Assembly: GCF_046298265.1 (NCBI RefSeq)
Contig: NZ_JBKAHK010000005.1
Location: forward strand, 62,001-126,000
Length of the DNA: 64,000 nucleotides
Direction of reading: 5' to 3'
Origin: Gillisia xinjiangensis
GTDB taxonomy: Bacteria; Bacteroidota; Bacteroidia; Flavobacteriales; Flavobacteriaceae
Positions 32,567-42,049 of this stretch are shown here, piece after piece (position 1 is the stretch's first letter; every line of letters starts with the position of its first letter). Below the pieces are notes generated by a model that worked only from the letters and a program-made list of their open reading frames with translations, had not been told where the DNA came from and did not search any database. The translations under genes were made by a program, and so were the position numbers.

Positions 32567-34243
32567 TCAATTTTTCACTTCCAAACCTGTTCCCTCAATT
32601 TCAGATAAAAAGGAATTATAGAAATTTTCTGCGGCCATTTGATGGGGTAGTAATACCTGGTATGGTCCCATTTTACTTAAAGCATTATAATCTTTTTCGT
32701 GAATTGCGGTAAGGTATACTTTACCTTCATACCCCGTCCTTTCAAGTGTTTTAATAAGGTGCATGGAATGATTCATATCGGAAACGGTACTTATCACATT
32801 TTTGGCATTTTGAAATGGTATGCGTTCCAGGAGCTCAGGATCCTCAATGTCTCCATATACAATGTTGGGGTTTTCTTTCTGAAAATTCTTTACAACTGTG
32901 GGGTCAAAATCTACACCCAGGAATTTCACATTGGTATAGTCCTGCAGTAATTTAGCGAGTCTTCCTCCAAATCTTCCCAGTCCAAAAATTATAAGATCAT
33001 ATTGATTTGTGGTCAAAGAATGCATTTCAATTTCATTGTTCGGATGTTTTTTTTCAAAAACACCCAGGATAGGAGCAATAAGATTATAGATTTGGTGCGA
33101 GTAGAGAATAAGGTAGGTGGAGAGTCCTATGGTAATTAAACCTACCAGGGTAATCAAGGCCAGAATTTCATCATTGATATGACCAATACTAAGTCCTAGT
33201 CCGGCAAAAATAAGAGAGAATTCACTTATTTGGGCAACGGTTAATCCTGCCAGAAAAGCCGTTCTTTTTCTATATCCCATAATCCCCATTATGATCAAAA
33301 CAATAATGGGATTCCCTATTAATACAAAGCCTGAAAACAGCAGGGCAGGAGCAACCTGGCTCCCGATGATAGATAGATCCAGATTTGCACCAAGATTTAC
33401 GAAAAAGAATATGAGCATAAAATCCCTTAAACTTATAAGCCGGCCACTTATAACTTCTTTAAATTGTGAGGATGCCAGGCTAACCCCCGCGAGAAAGGCA
33501 CCAACTTCTCCGCTAAAACCCATTAATTCCCCGGCTGATGCGAGTGCAACAGCCCAGGCAATGGCAAACAGGATCAACATTTCCTGAGATTTTGCCAGAA
33601 AGAAACTCAGTCTGGGAATTATCCATTTCATGGCTATAAGGGCAATAGCAAAGAGAATTCCACCGGCCAGCAATGTCCTAACAATATTATAAGCCAGGGA
33701 AATATCCGAGCTCTGGCCAAGCGCAGAAAGAACAACCATTACCAGGATTACCACAATGTCCTGAACAATTAGAAATCCAATGGCAATTTGGCCGTGTAAA
33801 GAATCGATCTCTTTTTTGTCGCTAAGTAATTTGATGATAATAATGGTACTGGAAAATGTAAGTGCAACGGCAATATAGAAACTATGCAAATTGGAAAATC
33901 CCAGGCCTATGGCGATAAAATATCCAATTAAGGAGGTGAAAAACACCTGGCCGAGCCCGGTCATCAATGCAATCCTTCCCACAGATTTTATGATGCGTAG
34001 ATCAAGGTTTAGTCCTACTATAAATAATAAAATGGCAATCCCTATTTCTGCAAGCAGGTGAATATATTCTGTAGATTGTACTATGTCCAGAAAAGAGGGC
34101 CCAACAATTATCCCAAGGGCAATAAACATTACAATAAGTGGCTGTCGCAGGAATTGTCCCAGGGCTCCCAAAACGGCCGCCAAAAAAAGAATGAGCGCTA
34201 GCTCAAAAAATGGATTTTCCAAAAGTAGCGAAGACCACGACAT
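32567..34243 (-). CDS. CPA2 cation:proton antiporter with RCK domain (KefB-like)
   Basis: A 558-residue protein with about 12 membrane segments (1-390) and a C-terminal RCK/TrkA-N domain (about 410-530), whose nucleotide motif is IIFGLGRFGGRLAKLL. Such proteins exchange K+ or Na+ for protons and are gated by NAD(H). Its ATG shares a base with the stop codon of the upstream universal stress protein (34243), so the two are translationally coupled, hinting that the stress protein regulates the antiporter. Confidence 0.92.
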   Translation of the reverse strand: MSWSSLLLENPFFELALILFLAAVLGALGQFLRQPLIVMFIALGIIVGPSFLDIVQSTEYIHLLAEIGIAILLFIVGLNLDLRIIKSVGRIALMTGLGQVFFTSLIGYFIAIGLGFSNLHSFYIAVALTFSSTIIIIKLLSDKKEIDSLHGQIAIGFLIVQDIVVILVMVVLSALGQSSDISLAYNIVRTLLAGGILFAIALIAMKWIIPRLSFFLAKSQEMLILFAIAWAVALASAGELMGFSGEVGAFLAGVSLASSQFKEVISGRLISLRDFMLIFFFVNLGANLDLSIIGSQVAPALLFSGFVLIGNPIIVLIIMGIMGYRKRTAFLAGLTVAQISEFSLIFAGLGLSIGHINDEILALITLVGLITIGLSTYLILYSHQIYNLIAPILGVFEKKHPNNEIEMHSLTTNQYDLIIFGLGRFGGRLAKLLQDYTNVKFLGVDFDPTVVKNFQKENPNIVYGDIEDPELLERIPFQNAKNVISTVSDMNHSMHLIKTLERTGYEGKVYLTAIHEKDYNALSKMGPYQVLLPHQMAAENFYNSFLSEIEGTGLEVKN

Positions 34244-35064
34244 TATGGGAGTATTATTAATGGTACTGCACCGTGATAAATGAGATCATTTACTATAAAT
34301 TTTCTAAAAACCTGATCATTAAGGCTGCGGGTCCCTTTTTGTAACACAAGAAAAGTTCTATTATCCCCGGGCATAAATTTCTTTATTTCGTCAAAGGCAT
34401 TTTTTCCGGAAAAGATTTTATAATTTGTATTTGGGACCTTCACTCGATAATCTTCACTAAGCTGTTTAATGTATTTTAGGGTGTCATTTTCTTTGTCATC
34501 TGGGGTTACAACCGAGATGAATTCCAGTTCCTGTACACTTCCTTCCAGCGTTCTCAAAAGATAATCCAGTCCCGATTTATTTAAAGGATACCTGTAATTT
34601 ATTCCTATGATCAATTTTTCTGGTTTGAAATCTTTTGTCTTTAATGGAACTGCGATGGTAACAAGGTTTAAATCGTCAATTATCTTTGAAATGGTACTTC
34701 CTAAAAAGATTTTTTTTAAGATTCCGGTTCCTTTAAGGCCGGCAAGTACCAAATCGTCTGAATCATTACTTCCAATTTCAGGCAGGAGAATAACGAGAGG
34801 TTTTTGAGTAACCAGGTATTTTATATTTTTTTGTGAAGAAATTTTTTCCTTTGCCAGGTCCTTTAGTTTTTTAAGCGCTTCATTTTTTTCAACCTCAATG
34901 ATCTCTTTTCGGCTGTTATCATCAGAAAGAGCAGGGACCATTACGGGTACCTGGTGAATCAATAAAATATCGGCTTTTGTAATATCGGCCAGGGTATCTG
35001 TAAAGTCCAGCAGATTCTCAGAATATGAGGAAAAATCTATTAATGTAATTATTCTTTTTTTCAT
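34243..35064 (-). CDS. universal stress protein, two-domain
   Basis: A 273-residue UspA-family protein with two Usp folds in tandem (about 1-140 and 145-273). It begins KKRIITLIDFSSYSENLLDF. The ATP-binding loop of the first domain reads GLKGTGILKKIFLGSTISKI near residue 110, close to G-x2-G-x9-G(S/T). Coupled to the antiporter gene downstream by overlapping stop and start. Confidence 0.85.
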   Translation of the reverse strand: MKKRIITLIDFSSYSENLLDFTDTLADITKADILLIHQVPVMVPALSDDNSRKEIIEVEKNEALKKLKDLAKEKISSQKNIKYLVTQKPLVILLPEIGSNDSDDLVLAGLKGTGILKKIFLGSTISKIIDDLNLVTIAVPLKTKDFKPEKLIIGINYRYPLNKSGLDYLLRTLEGSVQELEFISVVTPDDKENDTLKYIKQLSEDYRVKVPNTNYKIFSGKNAFDEIKKFMPGDNRTFLVLQKGTRSLNDQVFRKFIVNDLIYHGAVPLIILP

Positions 35065-35120
35065 TTTATAAAAGGTTTATTCCTCCTGGAAAAGAAGTGA
35101 TTGGTTGATTTTTTAAAGCT

Positions 35121-35138
35121 TTAATCCCTCATTGAGGG
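35121..35138. repeat. REP-like intergenic palindrome (copy 5)
   Basis: TTAATCCCTCATTGAGGG, followed at about 35150-35185 by a GC-rich stem (GAGGC...GCCTC) similar to that near 21930. Confidence 0.5.
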
Positions 35139-35352
35139 TTTAATTCCACGAGGCCTGCCCGAATCATTCATGCGGGCTCGCCTCGAGGTTTTTGATTTAA
35201 GCTTTAATTTACGATTTTTTCAAGAAACTTCTAACAAAAGGGGTTCGGTACCCTGTAGATAAATAATCGGGAATTTGCAGAAGGAATTAATTTTTATTGG
35301 CCGGCACTAAAAAATGAGACTTTTCTTAAATTTCACCTAGAATGCTTTAAGA

Positions 35353-38322
35353 CTATCTCAAACTATTCAATAACCTTGGATCACCAAGTGTTTCCTGTCG
35401 CACTAGTTTGTGTATTTTGATAGAAATATAATCTAATTCATTGTTTACCTTTCCGTAGCATTTATAAATTCCTTTGCTCCTAAGGGGATATTTCTCTGCA
35501 ACAGCTGAAAATTGCACGGTATCAAAAACATTTGCTTCCGAATCAAAAAAAGTTCCAAAATACATATACTTCCCAGTGGAAGTGCCAGTTTTCTTAGCTG
35601 TTATTAAGTCTCCATAAATTATTATTTCGCGACCCACATAATTGCTTAAGTCTTTGGCCTTTATCCCATCTTCTATAGCATGTCTAAGCAATTTGAAATG
35701 TGAACAAAGCGGAAACCCCAATAGCTCCATTTGATCGAAGGCTTCTATAAGGTCTGAAAATTCAAACTCCGGTAATTCAAAATCTTTATGAGGCGTATTA
35801 AAAAGTCGTTCCTGCCGGGTGGATGTCTTGGAGGCATTCAGTTTAAAATGGGCTTTCCATAATAAATGGTGTTTATCCAATCCTGTAAACCTAAAGGCAT
35901 TTATCTTCAGTAAAATACTTAGTTGTTCTATAGAAATATTCACCCGATCTATAAAATCATCAAAAGAGGTAAATTCTCTAAAGAACTGTCGGTTTTCGAG
36001 GATTTGCTTTACCGTTTGAGTTTCCAGTTCTTTGATATAGCCTAAACCCAGGTAAATATCTTTCCCATAAATAGAAGTGGGATGATCACTTTTATTAATA
36101 CAAGGCGCGTGTACGCTGCCCCCACATTTTCTAATTTCCTGAATATAGGTTTCTACATTATAAAATCCGCCACCATTATTAAGCGCAGCTACCATAAACT
36201 CTAGAGGAAAATACTTTTTTAAATATAAGCTCTGATAACTCTCAATGGCATAGGATGCTGAATGTCCCTTTGGAAATGCATACCCGGCAAAAGATGATAT
36301 TTGCTCCCAAACCTCACTGATGATCTCTTCAGAATAACCTTTGGCCCTGCAGTTACTCCTGAATTTAGCCTGAATCAGTTCCATTTGCCCTTTTGAAGTT
36401 TTCTTCCCGCTCATTCCCCGGCGCAAGACATCGGCATCTTCAAAACTAAGACCGGCAAATTTATGTGCTACTTTCATCACATCTTCCTGGTAAACCATAA
36501 TCCCGTAGGTGTCATCCATAATTTTCAACATAACAGGATGGCCTTGTTTTCTTCGTTCAGGGTTTCGATGGCGTTTTATGTACTCTTCTTTCATTCCTCC
36601 GCTGGAAATACCGGGCCTGATAATTGAACTTGCCGCTACCAGGTTCAAATAATTATCGGTTTGTAGTTTGGTAAGCAGGCCGCGCATCGCCGGGGATTCT
36701 ACATAAAAAACCCCCATACAATCCCCGGTTTTCAATAAATCATTGATCTGAGGATCTTCCTTAAAAACAGCGATATTTTCTATAGGTTCTATATAGGCAT
36801 CGGGCTGATTTTCCTTTATGATTTCTATGGCATCTGTAATTTTTGAAAGACCGCGCTGGGCAAGGATATCGAATTTATGGATCCCAACTTCTTCTGCAAT
36901 ATTCATATCAATCTGTATAGTTTCAAATCCCTTTGGGGGTAAAAAAGTTGCAGCATAGTTATAAACACTATCGTTAAGAATCAAAATCCCGCCCGAATGC
37001 ACGCTTAAATAATTAGGGAATCCTTCAATTAGGGCGCTATATCTTAAAACAAGCTTCTCCATTTTATCCAACTGATCCAGATGGAAAAACCCTGCAGAGA
37101 GCCTGTCGATATTCTCTTTTGGCAATCCAAAAACCTTCCCCAGTTCCCGCGCTACAGCACGTCGCTTAAAGGTGACATAAGTCCCCATAAGTGCTGTGTT
37201 TTTATAAGTACTAAAAATATGGGCGGTCACATCATTGCGGTCTTTCCAGGAAAAATCAATATCAAAATCGGGAGGCGAACTTCGACTTTCGTTGATAAAA
37301 CGTTCAAAATATAAATCCAGTTCAATGGGGTCTACATTGGTAATTCCCAGGATGTAAGCAATAATAGAATTTGCTCCGCTCCCTCGTCCGATAAAAGGGA
37401 ATTTTTTAAACCTTGCATAGGTTACAATATCATAATTGATTAAAAAGTAAGAGACAAACCCAAGTTTTATAATAGCATTAAGTTCCTTATCTATCCGCTC
37501 AAAAACTTTTTTTTCTGCATGAGGGTAGCGTTTTTCAAGCTTTTCTTCACATAATTTTTTTAGGCGAAGAATATCCGCTTCAGCGGTTTCTCCTGCTACC
37601 AGTAAATTTCGGTTTTGGGTTTTTCCGAAGCGAAAATCCACCTCGCAGTTGCTTATCAACTTTTTTGTGTTTTCCAAAATATGCGGATAATCTTCAAAAG
37701 CTTCAGCAATAACTTCCGGCGGCATCATTTGATCGGAAAAACTCCCCTGTTCACTTATTGGCAGTTTGCTTAGCAGGGTATTGTTATCTATTGCCCTTAA
37801 TAGCCGGTGGGCATTGTAATCGCGTTTATTCCTAAAAGTCACTGTTTGTAATAAAACCAGTTTATCCTTATAGTTCAGGTAACTGGAGAATTTAAGCTTC
37901 CGAAGGCTTTCAGCTGAAATTCCTATAAATTCATTTGCTAAAAAAAACGTTTTTTTATTTGCGACTACCTTATCAAAAGGATAAATTATAAAACAATCCG
38001 GCAAAGCTGGAGCTTCGGGCTTAAATGTTTTTTTTAGATGAAGATGCAGTGAAAGGTGTTCATTCAACTTCCGGAAACCTTCATTGTTTTTGGCAATTCC
38101 CACATATTGTTGCCGGGCCCCATTTCTAAAGTCGATGCCTACCAGGGGTTTAATACCATATTGAGAAGCGATGTTTAAAAAATTTAAACAGGCCGAAGTA
38201 TTATTGATATCGGTAACTGCCAGGTGTTTCACTTTATGGGATTGAGCAAGTGCACAGAGCTTTTCTACAGAAAATGTTCCGTAGCGCAAAGAATACCAGG
38301 TATGAGCGTTTAAATAATACAT
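35353..38322 (-). CDS. dnaE2: DNA polymerase III alpha subunit-like, DnaE2-type
   Basis: A 989-residue C-family polymerase, shorter than replicative DnaE (about 1150-1500 in Bacteroidota). An N-terminal PHP domain (HTWYSLRYG, then AVTDINNTSAC) is followed by the polymerase core with GRGSGA (312-317) and the catalytic Asp motif PDFDIDF (351-357), then helix-hairpin-helix and a late OB-fold (GREIIIYGDLITAKK). It directly follows DinB, with no base between stop and start. That pairing matches translesion DnaE2 modules, so damage-induced mutagenesis is its likely role. No ImuA-like gene is adjacent. Confidence 0.85.
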   Translation of the reverse strand: MYYLNAHTWYSLRYGTFSVEKLCALAQSHKVKHLAVTDINNTSACLNFLNIASQYGIKPLVGIDFRNGARQQYVGIAKNNEGFRKLNEHLSLHLHLKKTFKPEAPALPDCFIIYPFDKVVANKKTFFLANEFIGISAESLRKLKFSSYLNYKDKLVLLQTVTFRNKRDYNAHRLLRAIDNNTLLSKLPISEQGSFSDQMMPPEVIAEAFEDYPHILENTKKLISNCEVDFRFGKTQNRNLLVAGETAEADILRLKKLCEEKLEKRYPHAEKKVFERIDKELNAIIKLGFVSYFLINYDIVTYARFKKFPFIGRGSGANSIIAYILGITNVDPIELDLYFERFINESRSSPPDFDIDFSWKDRNDVTAHIFSTYKNTALMGTYVTFKRRAVARELGKVFGLPKENIDRLSAGFFHLDQLDKMEKLVLRYSALIEGFPNYLSVHSGGILILNDSVYNYAATFLPPKGFETIQIDMNIAEEVGIHKFDILAQRGLSKITDAIEIIKENQPDAYIEPIENIAVFKEDPQINDLLKTGDCMGVFYVESPAMRGLLTKLQTDNYLNLVAASSIIRPGISSGGMKEEYIKRHRNPERRKQGHPVMLKIMDDTYGIMVYQEDVMKVAHKFAGLSFEDADVLRRGMSGKKTSKGQMELIQAKFRSNCRAKGYSEEIISEVWEQISSFAGYAFPKGHSASYAIESYQSLYLKKYFPLEFMVAALNNGGGFYNVETYIQEIRKCGGSVHAPCINKSDHPTSIYGKDIYLGLGYIKELETQTVKQILENRQFFREFTSFDDFIDRVNISIEQLSILLKINAFRFTGLDKHHLLWKAHFKLNASKTSTRQERLFNTPHKDFELPEFEFSDLIEAFDQMELLGFPLCSHFKLLRHAIEDGIKAKDLSNYVGREIIIYGDLITAKKTGTSTGKYMYFGTFFDSEANVFDTVQFSAVAEKYPLRSKGIYKCYGKVNNELDYISIKIHKLVRQETLGDPRLLNSLR

Positions 38323-39540
38323 TTATTGTTTTCTATGGGCGAGCACTACCGGCGGTTCCCCATTAAATGGATTTCCCATGCGGCCAATGGTTTTGGTGCC
38401 CAGGGTAACAGCGCGCATAACGCTTTGCTCCCCAAAACGTTCCCTTATTTTATCCAGGGAGTTATATAAATTGAGCATTTCCTGGGAATCATCAAAGAGG
38501 TTGATCTGGTAATTTCCGCCCACGAGCCCGCTAAACTTCACCCCGATTAAGCGAATCAATAACCGCCGGCTGTAGAGCTGTTTAAAAAGCGCTTCCACCT
38601 TTGGGATAAGGATATGATCTGCACTGGTATAAGAGATCCGGGCTTGTTTTGAGTAAGTTTGATAATCGGAATACCGGATCTTCACACTTACCACACTGGT
38701 GAGTTTATTACCGCGGCGCAACTGGTAAGCTAGGCTCTCTGCCATGGCTGTCAGCGTAGCGTGAAGCCTTACCATATCTATAGTATCCCGGCCAAAGGTA
38801 CGCTCGGTAGAGATCGATTTTCGTTCGTGATACGGGATAATGGGCGTATTATCCAAACCATTGGCACGTTTCCAAATCGTCCTTCCGGCTTTTCCCAATA
38901 CACTTTCGAGCATTTCTACCGGCATTTCCTGGATGGTCCTGATTTCGCGAACCCCAAGGCTTAATAATTTTTGGTAGGTTTTATTTCCTACCATCGGAAT
39001 TTTATTGACATTTAAAGGTGCTAAAAAATGTTTTTCAGTTCCTAAGGGAATAACAATTTCGGCATTGGGTTTTGCTTCCCCGGTGGCGATCTTGGAAACC
39101 ACTTTATTTTGAGATAAGCCAAAAGAAATTGGCAGACCACTTTCTTTAATAATACATTGCCTGAGTTCGTGGGCAAACTTATGGATCCCGAAAAATTTAT
39201 CCATTCCGCTTAGATCGGCATAAAACTCATCTACGCTGGCCTTTTCAAAATTTGGCACTCTGCTTTTTATGATTTCGGTAACCGTATTGGAATGTTTGGT
39301 ATAGGTGCTGGCATTTCCTTTAATAACAGTAGCTTCCGGGCACAGATGCCGGGCCACCTTCATCGCCATTCCCGAATGCACACCAAACTTACGGGTCTCA
39401 TAACTACAGGCTGCTACAACACCCCTGTCTCCTGTGCCTCCTACCAAAAGTGGTTTATTTTGTAATTCAGAATTAAGCAGACGCTCTACTGAAACAAAAA
39501 ATGTATCAAGATCCAGATGAAGGATAGATTTTGTTTTCAT
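38323..39540 (-). CDS. dinB: DNA polymerase IV (Y-family)
   Basis: A 405-residue Y-family translesion polymerase. Catalytic acids are in HLDLDTFF (Asp10, Asp12) and SVDEFYADLSG (Asp104, Glu105), so unlike many ImuB partners it should be active. QINLFDD near residue 355 fits a beta-clamp-binding motif. It is directly followed by the DnaE2-like gene, and the two are surely one operon. I see no LexA-like box that I could name upstream. Confidence 0.92.
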   Translation of the reverse strand: MKTKSILHLDLDTFFVSVERLLNSELQNKPLLVGGTGDRGVVAACSYETRKFGVHSGMAMKVARHLCPEATVIKGNASTYTKHSNTVTEIIKSRVPNFEKASVDEFYADLSGMDKFFGIHKFAHELRQCIIKESGLPISFGLSQNKVVSKIATGEAKPNAEIVIPLGTEKHFLAPLNVNKIPMVGNKTYQKLLSLGVREIRTIQEMPVEMLESVLGKAGRTIWKRANGLDNTPIIPYHERKSISTERTFGRDTIDMVRLHATLTAMAESLAYQLRRGNKLTSVVSVKIRYSDYQTYSKQARISYTSADHILIPKVEALFKQLYSRRLLIRLIGVKFSGLVGGNYQINLFDDSQEMLNLYNSLDKIRERFGEQSVMRAVTLGTKTIGRMGNPFNGEPPVVLAHRKQ

Positions 39541-39656
39541 TATTTGGATTATTTCCTATTAATTGGAATTTCTCCAAATTTATAAAATCGGGATGAGATT
39601 ATGAATAGGAATACATTAATTTTAAACGAGGGATTTTAAAGAATTTAAGAACTATT

Positions 39657-40280
39657 TTACCGGTTGCTTTTTTCCAGTAGGTTTATAGCTTCCTCATCGC
39701 TAATTGCGCTAAAATCTTCATAGAATTGTCCTACAGCTCTGAAACCAAAAGGAGTTTCCAGGCATATTACTTCATCTACTTCTGGAAAATTATTTAACCT
39801 CTCAATAACAGATGGCGGTGCTACCGGAATAGCCACCACGATTCCGGCAGGATCCTGATGAGCAACAAGAGAAATTGTTACAAATAGAGTATTGCCGGTG
39901 GCAATGCCATCATCTATAAGTATCACTATTTTACCCGCTAGCTTTTCCGGTTCAAAATTTTTATAGTATTGCTCATATTTTTTAGCCAGAGACTTTCTAA
40001 TGAGGGCAGTTTCACTTTCAAGATAATTTTCAGGTACCTGCAAGGTTTTATCCAAAACTACATCTTCCATACTCACAGCTCCAATCGCAAATTCTTTGTT
40101 GCCCGGATAACCAATTTTTTTGGAAAGGGCTACATTAAGTGGTGCATCTAACGCCCTTGCCACGATTGCCCCCAGAGGTAAACCGCCACGAGGGATCGCC
40201 AGTACCACGACTTCCTTGTTTTTGTAATGCAGCAGTTTTTCTGCCAGTTGATTTCCCGCTTCAATTCTATCCCTAAACAT
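39657..40280 (-). CDS. phosphoribosyltransferase family protein
   Basis: A 207-residue protein with the PRPP-binding motif VILIDDGIATGNTL (about residues 118-131) and VLAIPRGGLPLG near the start, typical of the stand-alone PRTase proteins often found next to stress genes. The base substrate is unknown. Confidence 0.88.
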   Translation of the reverse strand: MFRDRIEAGNQLAEKLLHYKNKEVVVLAIPRGGLPLGAIVARALDAPLNVALSKKIGYPGNKEFAIGAVSMEDVVLDKTLQVPENYLESETALIRKSLAKKYEQYYKNFEPEKLAGKIVILIDDGIATGNTLFVTISLVAHQDPAGIVVAIPVAPPSVIERLNNFPEVDEVICLETPFGFRAVGQFYEDFSAISDEEAINLLEKSNR

Positions 40281-40386
40281 CGCTTCTGATTTAAATGTAT
40301 GGTTTCAATATTTCCTTTATATCAGGCTAGCATGAAGGTACGAAAACAGGCTGAAAATCTATTATTTATCTAAGAATTGTCACGGA

Positions 40387-40407
40387 ACGGATTAGAAATC
40401 TGCGCCA
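40387..40407 (+). repeat. 21-bp direct repeat flanking the VOC gene (left copy)
   Basis: ACGGATTAGAAATCTGCGCC plus A, ending 2 bp before the VOC stop. The identical 21-mer is at 40871-40891 on the other side of the gene. A degenerate third copy (TCACAAATTAGAATTAGAAAT) lies around 40991. Confidence 0.8.
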
Positions 40408-40409
40408 GT

Positions 40410-40781
40410 CTAGCGATGTTGGTCGATTAAAATTATATTTCCGTCTGGGTCGTTTAGCATAAGACTTGCTGGTCCGGAAGTGTTTTCGTCGGCTTGGGCT
40501 GTTAACTTTATATTTTTGCTTTTAAGGTGTTTTTGGATTTCCCGAACGTCCTCAAAATTTTCAATGTTTTGTGCGTTTTCGTCCCACCCCGGATTGAATG
40601 TTAGGATATTTCCTTCAAACATTCCCTGAAACAGTCCAATTAATGAATTTTCATTTTTCATAATCAGATAGTTTTTACTTATGTCACCTGCAAAGGCAGT
40701 AAAGCCAAGGTTTTCATAAAATGATTTTGAAGCCTTAATGTCTTTAACGTTAAGGCTTACCGAAAATGCTCCTAATTTCAT
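40410..40781 (-). CDS. VOC (glyoxalase/dioxygenase fold) family protein
   Basis: A 123-residue VOC-fold protein with two beta-alpha-beta-beta-beta units. It starts KLGAFSVSLNVKDIKASKSFYENLGF and ends LMLNDPDGNIILIDQHR, the usual end strand. No metal ligand set can be assigned surely. The gene lies between two identical 21-bp repeats, as if it arrived as a small cassette. Confidence 0.85.
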   Translation of the reverse strand: MKLGAFSVSLNVKDIKASKSFYENLGFTAFAGDISKNYLIMKNENSLIGLFQGMFEGNILTFNPGWDENAQNIENFEDVREIQKHLKSKNIKLTAQADENTSGPASLMLNDPDGNIILIDQHR

Positions 40782-41209
40782 AGTATCGATTTTTTTTGGT
40801 TGTATTTATATCTAATTTATCAATTTTGTTTCAGGTTATGGTGAAAAAATGGTAGTAATGTGTCAATGGTACGGATTAGAAATCTGCGCCACCCCAACAA
40901 AATAAATTCAGCTCTTTATTATTTATGCTCATCGTTTTTTTTGTGTGTCACCACTTCTTTAAACACGCATTGAATTGAATGCGTTGTCACGGTCACAAAT
41001 TAGAATTAGAAATTCCCCCCCCCCCTCCCTTTAAATATTGGAATCACCGCTAAATCATAGTTGATAGTTCGCTTAAACTATTAACAAACAATTAGTTAAT
41101 CGTATAGGGAAATCATTGTAATCCACATGAAAATTGTGTAACTTCATGCAGTTTCGCCGGTTACAGGCAAAGTGCCAGGTATTTTATAAAGGAAAAAAGG
41201 GTATTAAAA
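40782..41209. other. intergenic region with a repeat and a poly-C run
   Basis: Holds the right 21-bp repeat (40871-40891), a small GAATGCGTT-type inverted repeat near 40970, and a run of 11 C at 41015-41025. No gene is seen. A promoter for the Met-rich lipoprotein gene should lie in the last 150 bp, but I find no clear -7 element. Confidence 0.5.
40871..40891 (+). repeat. 21-bp direct repeat flanking the VOC gene (right copy)
   Basis: Identical to 40387-40407. It lies 90 bp upstream of the VOC start codon. Confidence 0.8.
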
Positions 41210-41695
41210 ATGTCACTTATGAGAAATTTAAACAAGTTAATAATCACTGCATTCAGCGGATTATTGTTAATGACATGTATTGCATGTAATAATTCTGAGA
41301 CGGCTTCATTTCAGGAGATTGATCTAAAAAGAAATGAACAACTAAAAGAAAGGGTTTTTGAACAGATTCTCAACGACGAGGAACTGTTCAATGATTTTAC
41401 CGGAAAAATGAGAGAAAATAGCCAGGCCATGCAATGGATGCGTGAAAACCGGCCTATGATGCAAAACTTTTACGGTGGAAAGCAAATGCAGGATATGATG
41501 CGCCGGAATCCTGAGATGCGTGAGAATATGATGCAAAACATGATGAGAATGATGGAACGGGATACCACCCGGATGAATCCCGAAATGCGGGAACAAATGC
41601 TGGAGAATATGATGAGAATGATGGCACGGGATACTGTGATGCAAAACCGAAGGCAACAAATGATGCAAGGCAAGCATATGATGAGAAATAATTAA
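41210..41695 (+). CDS. Met-rich lipoprotein, copper-binding candidate
   Basis: A 161-residue protein with a lipoprotein signal (LLMTCIAC). The mature part holds about 27 methionines in about 110 residues. It includes a 23-residue tandem repeat (NPEMRENMMQNMMRMMERD type, DNA 41507-41575 and 41576-41644). Met-rich arrays bind Cu(I) and Ag(I) in the periplasm. It precedes a SHOCT membrane protein and a CopB-type ATPase on the same strand, so copper buffering is likely. No domain besides the repeat is recognised. Confidence 0.75.
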   Translation: MSLMRNLNKLIITAFSGLLLMTCIACNNSETASFQEIDLKRNEQLKERVFEQILNDEELFNDFTGKMRENSQAMQWMRENRPMMQNFYGGKQMQDMMRRNPEMRENMMQNMMRMMERDTTRMNPEMREQMLENMMRMMARDTVMQNRRQQMMQGKHMMRNN

Positions 41696-41709
41696 AAAAT
41701 AATTTACAA

Positions 41710-41928
41710 ATGGATGATTTTGGACATGGATGGGGAATGGGCTGGGGTTGGCTCCTCGGTCTTATAATCCTGATCCTTTTGATATGGTTAATTATGAGGG
41801 TAGTCGGTCAGGGTATTCGACCGTCAGGTCTGGGAGAGAAATCAGCCCTGGATATTCTTAAAGAAAGATATGCCAGTGGGGAAATAGATAAAAAGGAATA
41901 TGAAGATAAAAAAAGGGATTTGAATTAA
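41710..41928 (+). CDS. small membrane protein with SHOCT domain
   Basis: A 72-residue protein with one hydrophobic helix (about 12-33), preceded by a Gly/Trp/His/Met-rich start (MDDFGHGWGMGWGW), and a C-terminal SHOCT domain (ALDILKERYASGEIDKKEYE). The His/Met N-terminus could face the periplasm and touch copper. It is 14 bp behind the Met-rich lipoprotein and 120 bp before the CopB-type ATPase. Confidence 0.8.
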   Translation: MDDFGHGWGMGWGWLLGLIILILLIWLIMRVVGQGIRPSGLGEKSALDILKERYASGEIDKKEYEDKKRDLN

Positions 41929-42049
41929 GAAAGAAGTTACTGCAATACAGGAATTTCTTTTTTATCAACTTTTGATTTACACCCCGATCTTCTTTTATAT
42001 GAAAGATTTTATTTGGGCAGTAAGCAGAAAATCTTAAAATTTTTAAATA

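Noticed and set aside
41015..41025. Run of 11 C as a possible phase-variation tract
   Set aside because: It is not inside a gene nor at a recognisable promoter, so switching of a gene cannot be argued.
41342..41677. Antisense frame giving a His/Ile-rich protein opposite the Met-rich lipoprotein
   Set aside because: A mirror of the Met (ATG/CAT) repeat on the other strand; the sense gene has a lipoprotein signal and a good start.
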